From contig CM076151.1 in NCBI GenBank assembly GCA_038025085.1, positions 10,762,501 to 10,826,500 on the forward strand: DNA of 64,000 nt, read 5' to 3'. Both the position numbers and the translations under genes were made by a program. Source of the stretch: Tetragonia tetragonoides. Its lineage: Eukaryota > Streptophyta > Magnoliopsida > Caryophyllales > Aizoaceae. The notes under the pieces are model-generated. The model was not told where the DNA came from and ran no database searches. It saw only the letters and a list, made by a program, of their open reading frames with translations. Below, piece after piece: positions 36,340 through 46,492 of the stretch (positions are counted from its first letter, which is position 1; each line of letters begins with the position of its first letter).

Positions 36340-36470
36340 CCTCCAACGAGGCTCCCGCCTAGGCAGGGTAAGGGGGGGTCGGTTGTACGCAGCCTTACCC
36401 CTGTGAGAGTCTCACAGAGAGGCTGTTTCCGTTTGACCCGAGATCCGAAGTGCGACGACCATCGGCAACT
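36340..36470 (-). mobile_element. SINE-like element (Au-SINE type body)
   Basis: Read on the minus strand it contains GGGTCAAACGGAAACAGCCT, then GGGGTAAGGCTGCGTACAAC and CCCTTACCCTGCC. This is the characteristic body of the Au-like tRNA-derived SINEs that are widespread in flowering plants. The 5' tRNA-like head is eroded. No target duplication identified. Confidence 0.65.
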
Positions 36471-38816
36471 TCACAATGAATAAGAAGTGCCGACAGTTTT
36501 ACGAGCCATTTTGCTTTAGTCCATTACATTCCGAAGCCAAAAAGTAAAGAAGCTTTGGCTCCAGTGGAAATGGCTCCACTCGTTAATCCATTCATGCACG
36601 TCACTAATTAGATGAGGTGTATGCATTTTGGACACTGTTATCATGGAAGTGAGCTTTGAGCCTTTTGACTGCTATGGTTTTGCTTTTCTTATGATTCTGT
36701 CTTAACTGTGAGGTTTTAACTTCTTAGTACTGACCATGTATCTGCATATAATTGACTATGAACTATGATTCAGACACATATTTAGATGCTAATATCTCCT
36801 TTTCGAGCTTAGCTTATAGGCTTTCATGAAATTTCCTCCGTCCTACACAGAACTCTGCACACATTATTTGTGCTTGCAGGATTTTCATATATATGAAGCC
36901 CTCTGGTAGGTAGATTATAGCAAGGTTCTATAACTTTTGAACAGCAATTAGCTTTGCTGCAATGTCTGTGTATCCATGGTGGATCCTGCAGAATTGACAT
37001 TATACTGTCATACAGTTCCGGTGTACTTGCTAACGAAATGCTTAATGGTAAAGATGCCTTGGATTGGTGTGTGCATGTCTGCACAGGAAAATTATCAAGG
37101 ACACATTGTGTACCATGCCATTTGTGAACCCAACCAATCACAAATTTCTGAAATAGCACCCCCTATTTTCAAGGGGTTTACTAGCCTCAACTTTATAAAG
37201 TCGCTGATAGGGTGATGGGTTGGCTTCACGAATGATATGGTATATTCCGAGTCCTCGTAATAATCTCTAGTGTCAGGCATGCACATGTTACTCCAATCCC
37301 TTTGTAAGCTGTCAGTTAGGCCAACATCGACACTCTGAGCACATCCTCCGTTGGAAGTACAGAGTACTCTGTATCTTGTAGACTCTTTACTAGTAGTCCT
37401 TGACTCTTGAGTGCCTGTAGACAAGATCTTGTTTTCAGGCAGCAGTACAGGGGCAAAGCTGTTGCCGCATTCTTAGGCAACCATTTGAGGGGCTATGCTG
37501 TGTACATCTGATCATCTGATACAGACTCGGTAGCATATAGAAGACAACTAGGTCCTGTAGACTACCATGAAAGGGTGTTCGGGGAGGTATCAACGACTTT
37601 AGCCATTAAACTTAGCTTCATGCACTCAAGAGGGCTACAACCTGAATGATGATTTACCCATCTAGCTTGAAGAACTTTCTTGCAGTAACAAATTCCTTAA
37701 GGGGTCTGCTTCTGCTTCAGTTTCCTTTTTTTTTTGTTCTTTTTCTGTTTTAAGTTTCTTTCTCTTTAATTTTTTTTGCTCGAGTGAGTACATAGTCGGT
37801 ACATACCATTAGGGAGGGAATCGATTGTGGATATGCTTACTAGTCAGTACCGAAAGTGTTGAGAATTAATTAAGAACCTACAAAATTATATAGTACCTAA
37901 ATCATAATTACTGGAGCAGGAAATCTTAACTTAGTCCTTTGATGATTTTGAAGAGCCAAGGATGTGGAGTTGATGTTATATGGGCTACAAAGCCAATTAG
38001 CCAAGGAACATGTGAGAAGTCGAGCGTTGTTAGAGACGAATGCCCTTGGCTTTACTAGATGGCATTTCCATTTGCCTTTGGTGGTTTGTGGGGCCTGAGA
38101 TGGCATAAAAAGAGTGGCATTATTATCTTGGCGAATTGTCTAAAAGATAGTGCGTGTTAAACTTGTTGGAGAATACTCTTATACTAAGAGCTACAAAATC
38201 TCTTTTGCTTGGCTTTATCCTATTTGCTTGTTCTGATTCGATAGTTACGCTTACGTTGTCTATTTTTTTCATACGTTTCTCTTTTGGCATGGCCATCCTT
38301 CTGGTTGGCTAAGCCGCCTCTTTATGATAATTTTGAATAATTAAACTATTCGAGCTAGTCCAATTATTTAGTAATTTATGGTGTAATGACCGAGTTTCTC
38401 TTTTCCACCAAAAATCCCACCTAGTTTGAGGCATTACTTCTTGTAATTTAAAGTTTGATCTGGATTCGAGTCTCATTATCCTTGAGGATAGCTTCTTGAA
38501 ATGTTTTTAAACAAAACATAATGAACCGACACGTGTAAATGCCTCTCTGGCACCGACAGGTGTAATGCTCTGTATTGAAGTGATGGTGGGCTGCATCCTA
38601 TTGTGAATTCTCGTTTATCATACATGATAATTGATATGGATATGTCATAGTAGTGGCCCAGTGGGTGGACGGGAAAAGAGACAGAATCTGCGTGTAAATA
38701 GCTTTGAATTTTTTTTATTTCTTTGCATTAACTTAGGGATAAATATCAGTATATATTAATGCTTCACTTGATCATATTGAAAATGTGAGCAAGTTTGAAG
38801 TCAAGAAATATACTCC
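36471..38816. other. Long spacer without recognised genes
   Basis: 2.3 kb. Several 80-110-codon frames occur on both strands (for example 37095-37424 minus), but none has domain-like composition or a homologous look. A T-rich tract lies at about 37727-37780. It may contain an unrecognised or decayed gene near 36830-37450, where stop density is low on both strands; nothing more can be supported. Confidence 0.4.
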
Positions 38817-38824
38817 TATAAATT
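38817..38824 (+). promoter_or_regulatory. TATA box of the F-box gene at 38.9-40.2 kb
   Basis: TATAAATT lies 57 bases before the ATG at 38874 and 72 before the ATG at 38889. It would place transcription start near 38847. Confidence 0.55.
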
Positions 38825-38873
38825 ACAGTTAGCTACTGCAAGGGGGAAAAGAGAGGGGGCAGATAGAGACAGA

Positions 38874-40202
38874 GTGAGCAAACAGAAAATGGAGGGAATG
38901 AGAGGGGAAATGGTAAGCAATAATGAAGCAACACCTCCCACTCGACCTCATAACCCATTGCAGATCACTGTCAGGCAGAAACCCCATTGCAGATCACTGT
39001 CAGGTCTCAAATTGCTTGAGACTGTCAAAACAAGCACAGGTCATACTGCAAGTGGAGTTGTTATTAGCAATGAGGAAGACGATGATGATGAAGTTTTCGA
39101 GCAACAACACCTCCCACTCGACCTCATAACCCACGCTATCCTTGCAAGGCTGTCCATTAAAACTTTATTACAGTTGAAGTCCATTTCCAAAGAGTGGTAC
39201 TCTACTATCTCTTCTTATGAATTTGCTAACATCCACCTCAAATATTTTCTTTCTCATTGTGATCCCTCTTCCCCGGTTGAATGCCTTTTTATCCAGGCAG
39301 AGAACAATTATTACCTGTTCTATTTTGAGGAAGTTGATCATGTACTAGAATATCATTTTGTGAAACTAGAGACTAATTTTGATGAACAGGACGAAGAAGC
39401 ACTTAATCTGGTAGGGTCTTGCAATGGCCTTGTGTGCTTAGCTGATTCCTCTTCTGCTTCTGGTTACTTTTATATATGGAACCCGGTTACTCATCATTGT
39501 CGCAAAGTTTCTGATCCTTATCTGTTATCCTTTAACTACAGAACCTCTTGGGGATTTGCCTATGTATCCTCTCTCAATGACTATAAGGTTATCAGATTAG
39601 TTCAGAACTGCAACACCCTAGAAATTGTTGCGCACGTCTTTTCACTGCAGACTGGGAAGTGGAGGCAAGTCCATGCCCATGGTCTCAACAATAGTGTCTT
39701 GTTAACCAAAGCTGACCCAGGAGTGTTGGTTGATGAGACTCTTTGCTGGGTTGTGGAAACAAATGGTCCAAAAAGAAACATTGTAATTGTCAGTTTCAGT
39801 TTGGCCCTTGAGAAGTTTGACAGAATCTCTGGCCTGGTTCCTAGGAGCATCACTCCTTGGCATCACTTCTTATGTGTCATGGGAGGGCGCCTGTCCATGT
39901 GTGGCTTGAATATGCACGAGGAGGTGTATATATCCATTTTGAAGCCATCAGGAGACGTCGAATCTGTTTGTATCCCACCTGAGTTGGGTGTACGGTTATG
40001 CTCTGGCTTGGTGGGATTCACAAGGACTGATAGATTTTTCATCATCTCGAAGAAGAGGCAACTAGCACTTATCGATCCAAATTCATCGCCTATGCAGCAC
40101 ATTCCGCTCATAACCTTTAGAGAAGGTCGTGGACCTGGTATTGTGAGCTACAATCCTAGTTTGATTCCTCCCTTTGCAATTTCAGAGCTGAAAAAGAATT
40201 AA
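38874..40202 (+). CDS. F-box protein with FBA domain, rearranged N-terminus
   Basis: An intact ORF of 442 aa; the Met at 38889 (MEGMRGEM) is an alternative start. The first 75 residues include an acidic run (EEDDDDEVFEQQ) and precede the F-box at about 79-125 (LPLDLITHAILARLSIKTLL, LKSISKEWYSTI). Then come LVGSCNGLVCLAD, IWNPVTHHCRKVSDP, WGFAYVSSLNDYKVIRL and VLVDETLCWVV. It ends IPLITFREGRGPGIVSYNPS and a short tail. The leader before the F-box was built by local duplication: a 29-bp piece of F-box-start DNA and a 22-bp direct repeat (see the repeat entry). It remains open, so the gene can still make a full product with a novel leader. Confidence 0.88.
   Translation: MSKQKMEGMRGEMVSNNEATPPTRPHNPLQITVRQKPHCRSLSGLKLLETVKTSTGHTASGVVISNEEDDDDEVFEQQHLPLDLITHAILARLSIKTLLQLKSISKEWYSTISSYEFANIHLKYFLSHCDPSSPVECLFIQAENNYYLFYFEEVDHVLEYHFVKLETNFDEQDEEALNLVGSCNGLVCLADSSSASGYFYIWNPVTHHCRKVSDPYLLSFNYRTSWGFAYVSSLNDYKVIRLVQNCNTLEIVAHVFSLQTGKWRQVHAHGLNNSVLLTKADPGVLVDETLCWVVETNGPKRNIVIVSFSLALEKFDRISGLVPRSITPWHHFLCVMGGRLSMCGLNMHEEVYISILKPSGDVESVCIPPELGVRLCSGLVGFTRTDRFFIISKKRQLALIDPNSSPMQHIPLITFREGRGPGIVSYNPSLIPPFAISELKKN
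38929..39133 (+). repeat. Local duplications in the F-box gene leader
   Basis: A 29-bp sequence beginning CAACACCTCCCACTCGACCT is present at 38929-38957, out of frame, and at 39105-39133, where it encodes the start of the F-box (LPLDLIT). Next to the first copy, the 22-bp sequence beginning CCCATTGCAGATCACTGTCA occurs at 38954-38975 and again at 38983-39004. Together they suggest a repair event that copied F-box-start DNA into the leader. Confidence 0.85.
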
Positions 40203-40299
40203 GGAGATGTATCATGTCTATCAAGTTGTTTGCTTGCTACTTCAGATTATTATATGTATCACCTATGAGCTACATTTGTCCAATGCATTAATCATAATC

Positions 40300-41017
40300 T
40301 CAGGATTATAATGCTCCCTAATCTTTTCTCTCTCTTCCCCTTTCCCTTCCCCTTCTCTCTCCTCCCTTCATCCTTCCCTTTCTCTCTCCTCACTTCACCC
40401 TCACCAACTGTCACTCTCTCTCCTCCCCTCCCTCCGCCGGCACCGCCCCACCACCACCACCACCACCGCCTCACCTCCACCTCCCCGGCCACCGTCGTGG
40501 TCGGCGCTGGCCGCAGACCACGACGGTGGCTCCGCCTACCCACCCTCCCTTTCCCTCCCCCTCTCTCTTCTCCCCTCACCCCCAAACCCCTAATTTATCT
40601 CTCCTTACCGCCCCTCCACCCCCGCCCCAACCACGGCTAAGGTCGACTCAGGCCGTTGACCTCAACCGTGGCCTCTCCCTGCCACCACCTCCCTTCACCG
40701 CCCCACCACTCCACCACCCCTTCACCCCCGCCCCGGCCACGACTGAAGTCGACTTCGGACGTCGACCTCAGTCGTGGCCTCTCCCAGCCACCACCTTCCC
40801 TCCCCGCCAGACCCCAAAAAAATACGAAAACCCCCAAAATAATTTCGAAAACCCAAGAAGCGACACCTTAGGTTCAGATTGGATCAAATTGGGGCTTGGT
40901 GAACCCTAAAATGGCTTGATTCGACTTGAAATCGAATGGAAAAGTGCAAAAAATAAAATAATGGAGGCGCGTGTGACCCACGCGCGAAGGCGGGATTAGG
41001 ATCCCTTATGATCCTGA
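40300..41017. mobile_element. GC-rich TIR element (718 bp), possible MULE-like, with hairpin modules
   Basis: The left end TCAGGATTATAATGCTCCCT (then AATC) is matched by the right end on the minus strand, TCAGGATCATAAGGGATCCT (then AATC), giving an imperfect inverted repeat of about 24 bp. The interior is pyrimidine-rich on the plus strand (CTCTCTCC and CCACCACC runs) and much more GC-rich than its surroundings. It contains three 41-bp palindromes. Long frames on both strands (for example 40311-40640) reflect this composition, not a recognisable protein. It lies 97 bp after the F-box stop. No clear target duplication; superfamily uncertain. Confidence 0.6.
40489..40777. repeat. Three 41-bp palindromic modules
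   Basis: Palindromes at 40489-40529 (arms CCACCGTCGTGGTC), 40631-40671 (arms CCACGGCTAAGGTC/GACCTCAACCGTGG) and 40737-40777 (arms CCACGACTGAAGTCGAC). All three are exactly 41 bp. The second and third share the plan CCACGRCTRARGTCGACT followed by GACCTCARYCGTGG, and sit in similar CACCCCCGCCCC context. Confidence 0.85.
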
Positions 41018-41244
41018 CATCATGTAAAAATTTGCGAACTCGCATAGCTCCTATGGACTCCTAGATCAGATGTGTATGCGTTTAATTACAATATTTGTTC
41101 ATTCCTCAGTGCATCGCCCAAGATTGGCCCAGTATACATCTCTGTTGGTTGTAGACTGTAGTTCAATCAGGCATCTTAACAGCAACTAAAGAGACCATGC
41201 ATGTTGATGATCATTTCAGCATACAACTTATTGGTATTTATTTG

Positions 41245-41600
41245 CTCCATCACTAAGGACCCCAAGGTCGGTTATTAGTTGAGTCCCTATTGGGTTTGGT
41301 TAGTTGTTTTATTGGACTTTAAAAAGTTCAACATTGAAATCATGGGTGAATAGAAAGTTCGGAGATTCGAAAAGCATACAAGGAACACAAGCCGTCTTCT
41401 TGGATAACAATGAACCCCCAAATAAGTTTGGGAAAAAAATATCAACCGGGCTCCTTAAGCCAAAAATGAAGGTTATATCTCACTGTTTAGGGGCTTATGG
41501 AGGGTCACGGAGTGAAATTATTTTCGCATTATATTACAAGGGACACTGTTAAGGGGCATAAGCGGTGCCTCGGGTCGGTTAATGGATCCCATTAAACTTA
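41245..41600 (+). repeat. Single diverged copy of the 312-bp repeat
   Basis: One full plus-orientation monomer: AAGGTCGGTTATTAG, GAGTCCCTATTGGG, ATCATGGGTGAATAGAAAGT, AATAAGTTTGGGAAAAAAAT, CCGGGCTCCTTAAGCC and a GGGACACTGTTAAGGGG ending. It is considerably diverged from the arrays. It lies 0.8 kb upstream of an F-box gene on the same strand. Confidence 0.75.
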
Positions 41601-41940
41601 GACCACCGTTTTAATTGTCACACACTCTAATAGACATAAATGTAATCATCGTTGAATTTTATTTTCCCCATAGAAATTACTATAAATTCATACAAGTTTC
41701 ATATTTTCGTATTAATTTTGACTCCATATAGTATGATATAATTAAACCCTGCCGAATATGACCTAAAAACTTATTAGTCAAATCTAATTTAATCAAAATT
41801 CAAACAAACTCAACTGAAGTAGATTCAGGATCCGACTTCGCCCAACCCGACCAAATACTCTTGTGACCCGGAATAACAAAAACCATAAAATTCAAATGTA
41901 ATCCAATTGACGGCTTTTATTAGAGGGAACGAGATCTTCC
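41601..41940. other. AT-rich spacer, no feature seen
   Basis: Between the single repeat monomer and the minisatellite; nothing recognised. Confidence 0.5.
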
Positions 41941-42250
41941 TTTTCACTCCATCGAGATTCTTTTCACTCCGTCGAGATCCTTTTCACTCCGTCGAGATTC
42001 TCTTCATTCCGTCGAGATTCTCTTCACTCTGTCTGAATCCTTCATAATCACTCAGTCCAAATCATCCTCCATCTATTTAATACCAACCTTACCTCACTCC
42101 GTCGAGATCATCCTCCATCTATTTAATACCAACCTTATTACCTCACTCCGTCGAGATCATCCCAATCACTCCGTCCAATTAATACCAACCATACCTCACT
42201 TGGTCGAGATCATCCCCAGTCACTCCGTCCAATTAATACCAACCATACCT
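41941..42250 (+). repeat. Minisatellite in the F-box 5' region
   Basis: Five exact-length 20-bp units of TTTTCACTCCGTCGAGATTC at 41941-42040. Four longer units of about 46-53 bp follow (ATCATCCTCCATCTATTTAA, then TACCAACCTTACC and CACTCCGTCGAG) at about 42061-42250. The CACTCCGTC core is shared by both. It ends 118 bp before the ATG of the next gene, so part may be transcribed. Confidence 0.9.
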
Positions 42251-42367
42251 CCTCGACCTCATCTCTGTACTCGAGTAGGCTAGTAGAGGGAGTGGAGCCG
42301 GTGAGCGAACTCATTCACTTTACCCTGACCCAATTTCAAGCGAGTTTCCTACTTCCCTCCCTTTAAA

Positions 42368-43705
42368 ATGAAAGAGAGTGAAGTAATGTTGAAAGAGAGA
42401 GAATCAGCCATCACATTACTGCAATCACCTTCTGTTGGTGCCTGTTGTGAGAAAGAAGAAGCAATTGTGGATGAAAAGAGAAGCCTCCCTCATGATCTGA
42501 TAGTACTTCAGATTCTTACTAGATTGCCCATCAAAACCCTTATGCAATTTAAATCTGTTTCCAAGAAATGGTATTCTACTCTCTCTTCCCATCAATTCGC
42601 CAAATCCCATTTCAATATGTCTCCATTTTCTCACCCCTCTTACCAGATCGAATACCTCTTTGTCTACATGGGTGAGGTTTTTTATCTTTTTGATCATGAA
42701 AAGTATGAGCAAAGAGATTTTGTTGTTGATAATGATAGTAATGAAGGAAATAATGATGATGATGATGATGATGATTATGGTAACAATGGTAATATTAGTA
42801 ATGAGGGTTTACCATTAATTAAACTAGAGGCCAATTTTGGTGATAATATTATGTTTGTCGTAGGTTCGTGTAATGGGTTGGTGTGCTTAGCTGCTTCTAA
42901 GGGTGAGTCGTTCTTCATTATTTGGAACCCAAGTATCCGTCAATGGCGTAAATTTAATGACCCTCCTGAAATATTCGCCTCTGGTCACTGTTTTTGTTCT
43001 TGGGGCTTTGGATATGTATCCTCCATTGATGACTATAAAGTTGTTATAGTGCTTGAAGTGGCTCTAGAATTTCAAGTTCATGTCTTTTCTTTAAGGACCA
43101 ATAAGTGGACAAGAATTGACGCTGAGATTTTTCAGCATGTAAGGTCATACAGTGCCTCCTACTTCTCCCCTGAATTTGTGCATGATCATCGACATCTGAT
43201 TTATTTCGATAGAAAGTATGGACTTCTGGTTAATGAAACCATGTATTGGACTGTGACCGAGATGGATGATCATTGGAGAAAGGTTGTTGCCTTTGATTTT
43301 GTCCATGAGACGTTCGACATAGTTCCTCATATGATTCTGATAAACGATGGTTATGAAGATATGTTTTTGTGTTCTATGGGAGGGATTCTGTCTGCATGTC
43401 GTGTTAGTCAGAACGGTGATCGTTCTATAAACATGCCCAAGCAACATGGACAGGTAGAAGTCATTCCTCTTTACAAGCACAAAAAATGGCCTCAGTACCT
43501 CAAATATGAGGATGTGCTTGGATTTACAAGAACTGGCAACTTTTTCGCCCATTTCTTATGGGGAATAGGAGTGATCAATCCAAAGTCATCTTATAAGAAG
43601 CATAAAGCTGTTCTAAAATTTAAATATTCGAGCAACAATCGCATGGCAAGTTATGTCCAGAGTATGATTTCACCTTTCATGATGGCCGAACAACAAAATA
43701 TTTAA
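42368..43705 (+). CDS. F-box protein with FBA domain and acidic insert
   Basis: An intact ORF of 445 aa. A leader of about 40 aa precedes the F-box at about 39-85 (LPHDLIVLQILTRLPIKTLM, FKSVSKKWYSTL). An Asp/Asn-rich insert (NEGNNDDDDDDDYGNNGN, about residues 125-150) is specific to this copy. The FBA domain follows: VGSCNGLVCLA, IWNPSIRQWRKFNDP, WGFGYVSSIDDYKVVIV, LLVNETMYWTV, VVAFDFVHETFDIVPH. It ends SYVQSMISPFMMAEQQNI. It is a tandem duplicate of the pseudogenes at 46.5 and 56.2 kb. Directly after the stop, GACAG|GTACTA looks like a splice donor of a 3' UTR intron. Predicted SCF adaptor; substrate unknown. Confidence 0.9.
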   Translation: MKESEVMLKERESAITLLQSPSVGACCEKEEAIVDEKRSLPHDLIVLQILTRLPIKTLMQFKSVSKKWYSTLSSHQFAKSHFNMSPFSHPSYQIEYLFVYMGEVFYLFDHEKYEQRDFVVDNDSNEGNNDDDDDDDYGNNGNISNEGLPLIKLEANFGDNIMFVVGSCNGLVCLAASKGESFFIIWNPSIRQWRKFNDPPEIFASGHCFCSWGFGYVSSIDDYKVVIVLEVALEFQVHVFSLRTNKWTRIDAEIFQHVRSYSASYFSPEFVHDHRHLIYFDRKYGLLVNETMYWTVTEMDDHWRKVVAFDFVHETFDIVPHMILINDGYEDMFLCSMGGILSACRVSQNGDRSINMPKQHGQVEVIPLYKHKKWPQYLKYEDVLGFTRTGNFFAHFLWGIGVINPKSSYKKHKAVLKFKYSSNNRMASYVQSMISPFMMAEQQNI

Positions 43706-44689
43706 GACAGGTACTATATGCAACTCCTGCTTTCTGCTTGCTTCTTAAGATGGTTTAGACTTCAGATATAGCTTCATGATTTGTGGTTCTTTATCTTGAT
43801 TTGCCTTAAATTCTGTATGATTCTACCTTTGGCTGGATCTGTCAAAGGCGCAATAATGGTGATTTGTGTTGCATCTTTATTCTTTTATAGAACTAAGCTG
43901 CTAAGACTGCATAGCTTCACTGCACCCCCTAGAATTTTGCTGTGACAACGTTCATTTTTTCCTGATTACATCTCCCAACATTAAGCTACTAATTTTTATA
44001 GAACTGAGCTGCTAAGACTAGTATGATTCTTCTTGTTTGGATTATGCAGTTTACCCGATCTACATTCTCGCTTATGTATGAACTATCCAAGGAGGACTAC
44101 CTTTGGAGGTTTCCGAAGCCATATTGCTCTTTGGTGTCGTATTTGGAGGACCGTAGAAGTGGCTTTTTTCTGTAAGACATCAATGGCATGTATAGCAGCT
44201 GGCAACTCTTGTAATAAGTTGTAAGACTTGTAACCGGAATTGTACGTAGTTGCTACTTCTTTCCACCATTTGCAGTAGGGTGTAACTTCTCCTTATGTTG
44301 ATTTGCATTTTGTTAATCTAAAACTATTGGATGTTAGATTGCTTGGGATTTTCCTGTAATCTGGTTTTGCATATTATCAATTGCTTTGGAAGTGCATCTC
44401 CCAAAGACTTTAGATAACACCTGTGTATGTCTTTGATTGCTTGTGTGGATTCATTCTAATTCTTCACTTCATCCATTCCAGTTGTGTCATTTTAGCTTTA
44501 ATTTAAGATTTTAAGAGCATTGGTAAGATTGTCCACTCTTGTAAGAGGACTGACGGGTTCTTTATCACTTCAAATAATTGGCAACTAGCATGGATTCATT
44601 CATATCCGTTGCCTAAACAGCAGATTCTGAGCTAGATACCGTTGTGTTCTAGCAGAATCCCAACACCCATGTCGCAGCGCTTATGCCCA
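43706..44689. other. F-box 3' UTR with probable intron
   Basis: A putative donor at 43711 (AG|GTACTA) and acceptor ending at 44049 (ATTATGCAG) would remove 339 bp. Sequence after the acceptor (TTTGGAGGACCGTAGAAGTG, then CAACTCTTGTAATAAGTTGT) is homologous to sequence after the matching acceptor of the paralogue at 48.33-48.5 kb. Confidence 0.5.
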
Positions 44690-46130
44690 ATGTCGTAACG
44701 CCCATGTCCAATGTTCCAAGGAGAAGTTTCGGAAAAAATAATAAACGGGTTCCAAGAAGTTTAAAAAAAAAAAAAAAAAAAAAACAAGGCTATAATCCAA
44801 GATTTTTTGGGCTCTCAAAAGGCTCCACAACAAAAATTAATATTTTGGCACCACATCTATGAGAAACTCCTTGTCCGATGATACCTATTAGGTTTGAACA
44901 ATAATCTTTTTACATGTCACCCACTATAAATGCCGGAATACTAAAAACATGGGTGAAATCTGAGCTCGGTTATTCGAATGAACTTTGGGAAGCGCCGAGA
45001 CTCCTCTTGGGTCAGGATAGACTCTCCGGAGAAGTTTGGGCAAAAATGATAATCGGACTCCGGAAAGCCGAAAATGAAATAGCTACAATCCACAATTTTG
45101 GGCTTCCGGAAGACCCCAAAACAGAAGTTGATATTTTGGCACCACATCATAGGAGACCGCTCTAGAGGACATGAAAGAAATCTGGGGCAGTTTTCGGGTC
45201 CATGTTAGGTTTGAACGTTCAGGGACACTCATTACAAGTGTCGGAACACCGAAAGCATGGGTGAAATTGAAACTCAGGTACCCGAATGACTTTCCGGAGG
45301 GCATCGAATGACCTCTTAGGTCAACATAGAACCCCCAGAGAAGTTTTAGCAAAAATGACAATCGGGCATCGAGAAGCCAAAAAAATGAAGGCTATAATCC
45401 ACAATTTTTGATTTCCGGAGGCCTCGGAACAAAAATTATTATTTTGGCACCACAACATTGAGAACACTCCTAGGAGAGATGGGAGGCTATCAGAGTCATT
45501 TGTCGGGTCTGCCTTAGGCTTGGATGGTCATTTTACGAGACGTCCATTAAAAGGGCTGAAACAATGAAATCATGTGTAAAATCGAATTTCGGGTACCCAG
45601 ATGACCTTTCTGAGGTACCCGGAGTCTTCTTAGATCAAGATAGACCCCTATGAGAAGTTTGGGCCAATATATCAATTGGGGCCCCGAGAAACCGAAAAAT
45701 AATCCATAGTTTTTGGTCTTTCGGAAGATCCCGAAATGAACTTTGATAATTTGGCACCACATCTCACGAGACACCTTTGGGGGACATGGAAGGGTCATAG
45801 GGCTAGTTGCCGGGTTCCTATTAGACGTGATCGGTCTTTTTACGGGCCACCAACTATAAGCGCCGAAACATCGAGAGTATGGGTGAAATCTAAGCTCGGG
45901 TATCTGGATAACATTTCCGAAGTAACAGGAGTACTCTTAGGTCAGAATAGACCCCCCGGAGATATTTGAGCAAAAATAATAACTACGCTCGAGAAAGCCG
46001 AAAAATAAAGTTTTTGGGCTTCCGGCAGACCCCAAAACGAAAATTGATATTTTGGCACCACATCATAGGAGACAGACATCTCTTAAGGACATGAAAGACC
46101 CACATGCTAGACTTTTGAGTCCCTATTAGT
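44690..46130 (+). repeat. Tandem array 2 of the ~310-bp repeat, eroded
   Basis: Five monomers, recognised by variants of GAGAAGTTTGGGCAAAAATG near 44722, 45029, 45338, 45651 and 45960 (spacing 307-313 bp). Variants of GCACCACATC, GGGTGAAATC and GAAAGCCGAAAAAT also recur. The copies differ strongly from each other and from arrays 1 and 3, so this array is older or unhomogenised. It ends 360 bp before an F-box pseudogene. An A20-plus tract sits in the first copy at about 44766-44784. Confidence 0.85.
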
Positions 46131-46492
46131 TTAGGTTTTGACATCACAAAAATCGATAAATATAATTCCAATTTCAAATAGTACAAAATTTAATGAATAT
46201 CCGATTGCGTTCACCTTTGTTCAGATCTACTTGGAAAAAGCAACCAGTGGTTTGAACTCTAATTTTACCCAAATAAACAAGAGTCCCTGTTTGTTTGTTT
46301 TGTTTTGTTTTGTTTTTTTTGTTTTTTTTTTTACTTTCCAAAAACAGAAGGTTCTAGAACCTGTTTTATATGGGTTGAAATAGTCACACTATACTCTCTC
46401 ATTTTCTCTCCACTGTGTTGTCTGTACACACCGAAACACCATCACCACCATCTTGTTCAACAATCACATTCACCTACTAGTCTACTACTACC
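46131..46492. other. 5' region of the F-box pseudogene
   Basis: Contains a TTTTGTTTTG-type T-rich tract at 46285-46335 and a CACCATCACCACCATC stretch just before the ATG. No separate gene. Confidence 0.5.

Noticed and set aside
37095..37424. 109-aa minus-strand ORF and overlapping ORFs around 36.8-37.4 kb
   Set aside because: No family resemblance, no promoter context and a similar openness on the other strand. Kept only as a note in the spacer entry.
40292..40909. Pro-rich and Gly/Arg-rich ORFs (up to 127 aa) on both strands
   Set aside because: They follow from the CT- and CCACC-rich composition of the TIR element; both strands are equally open and nothing resembles a protein family.
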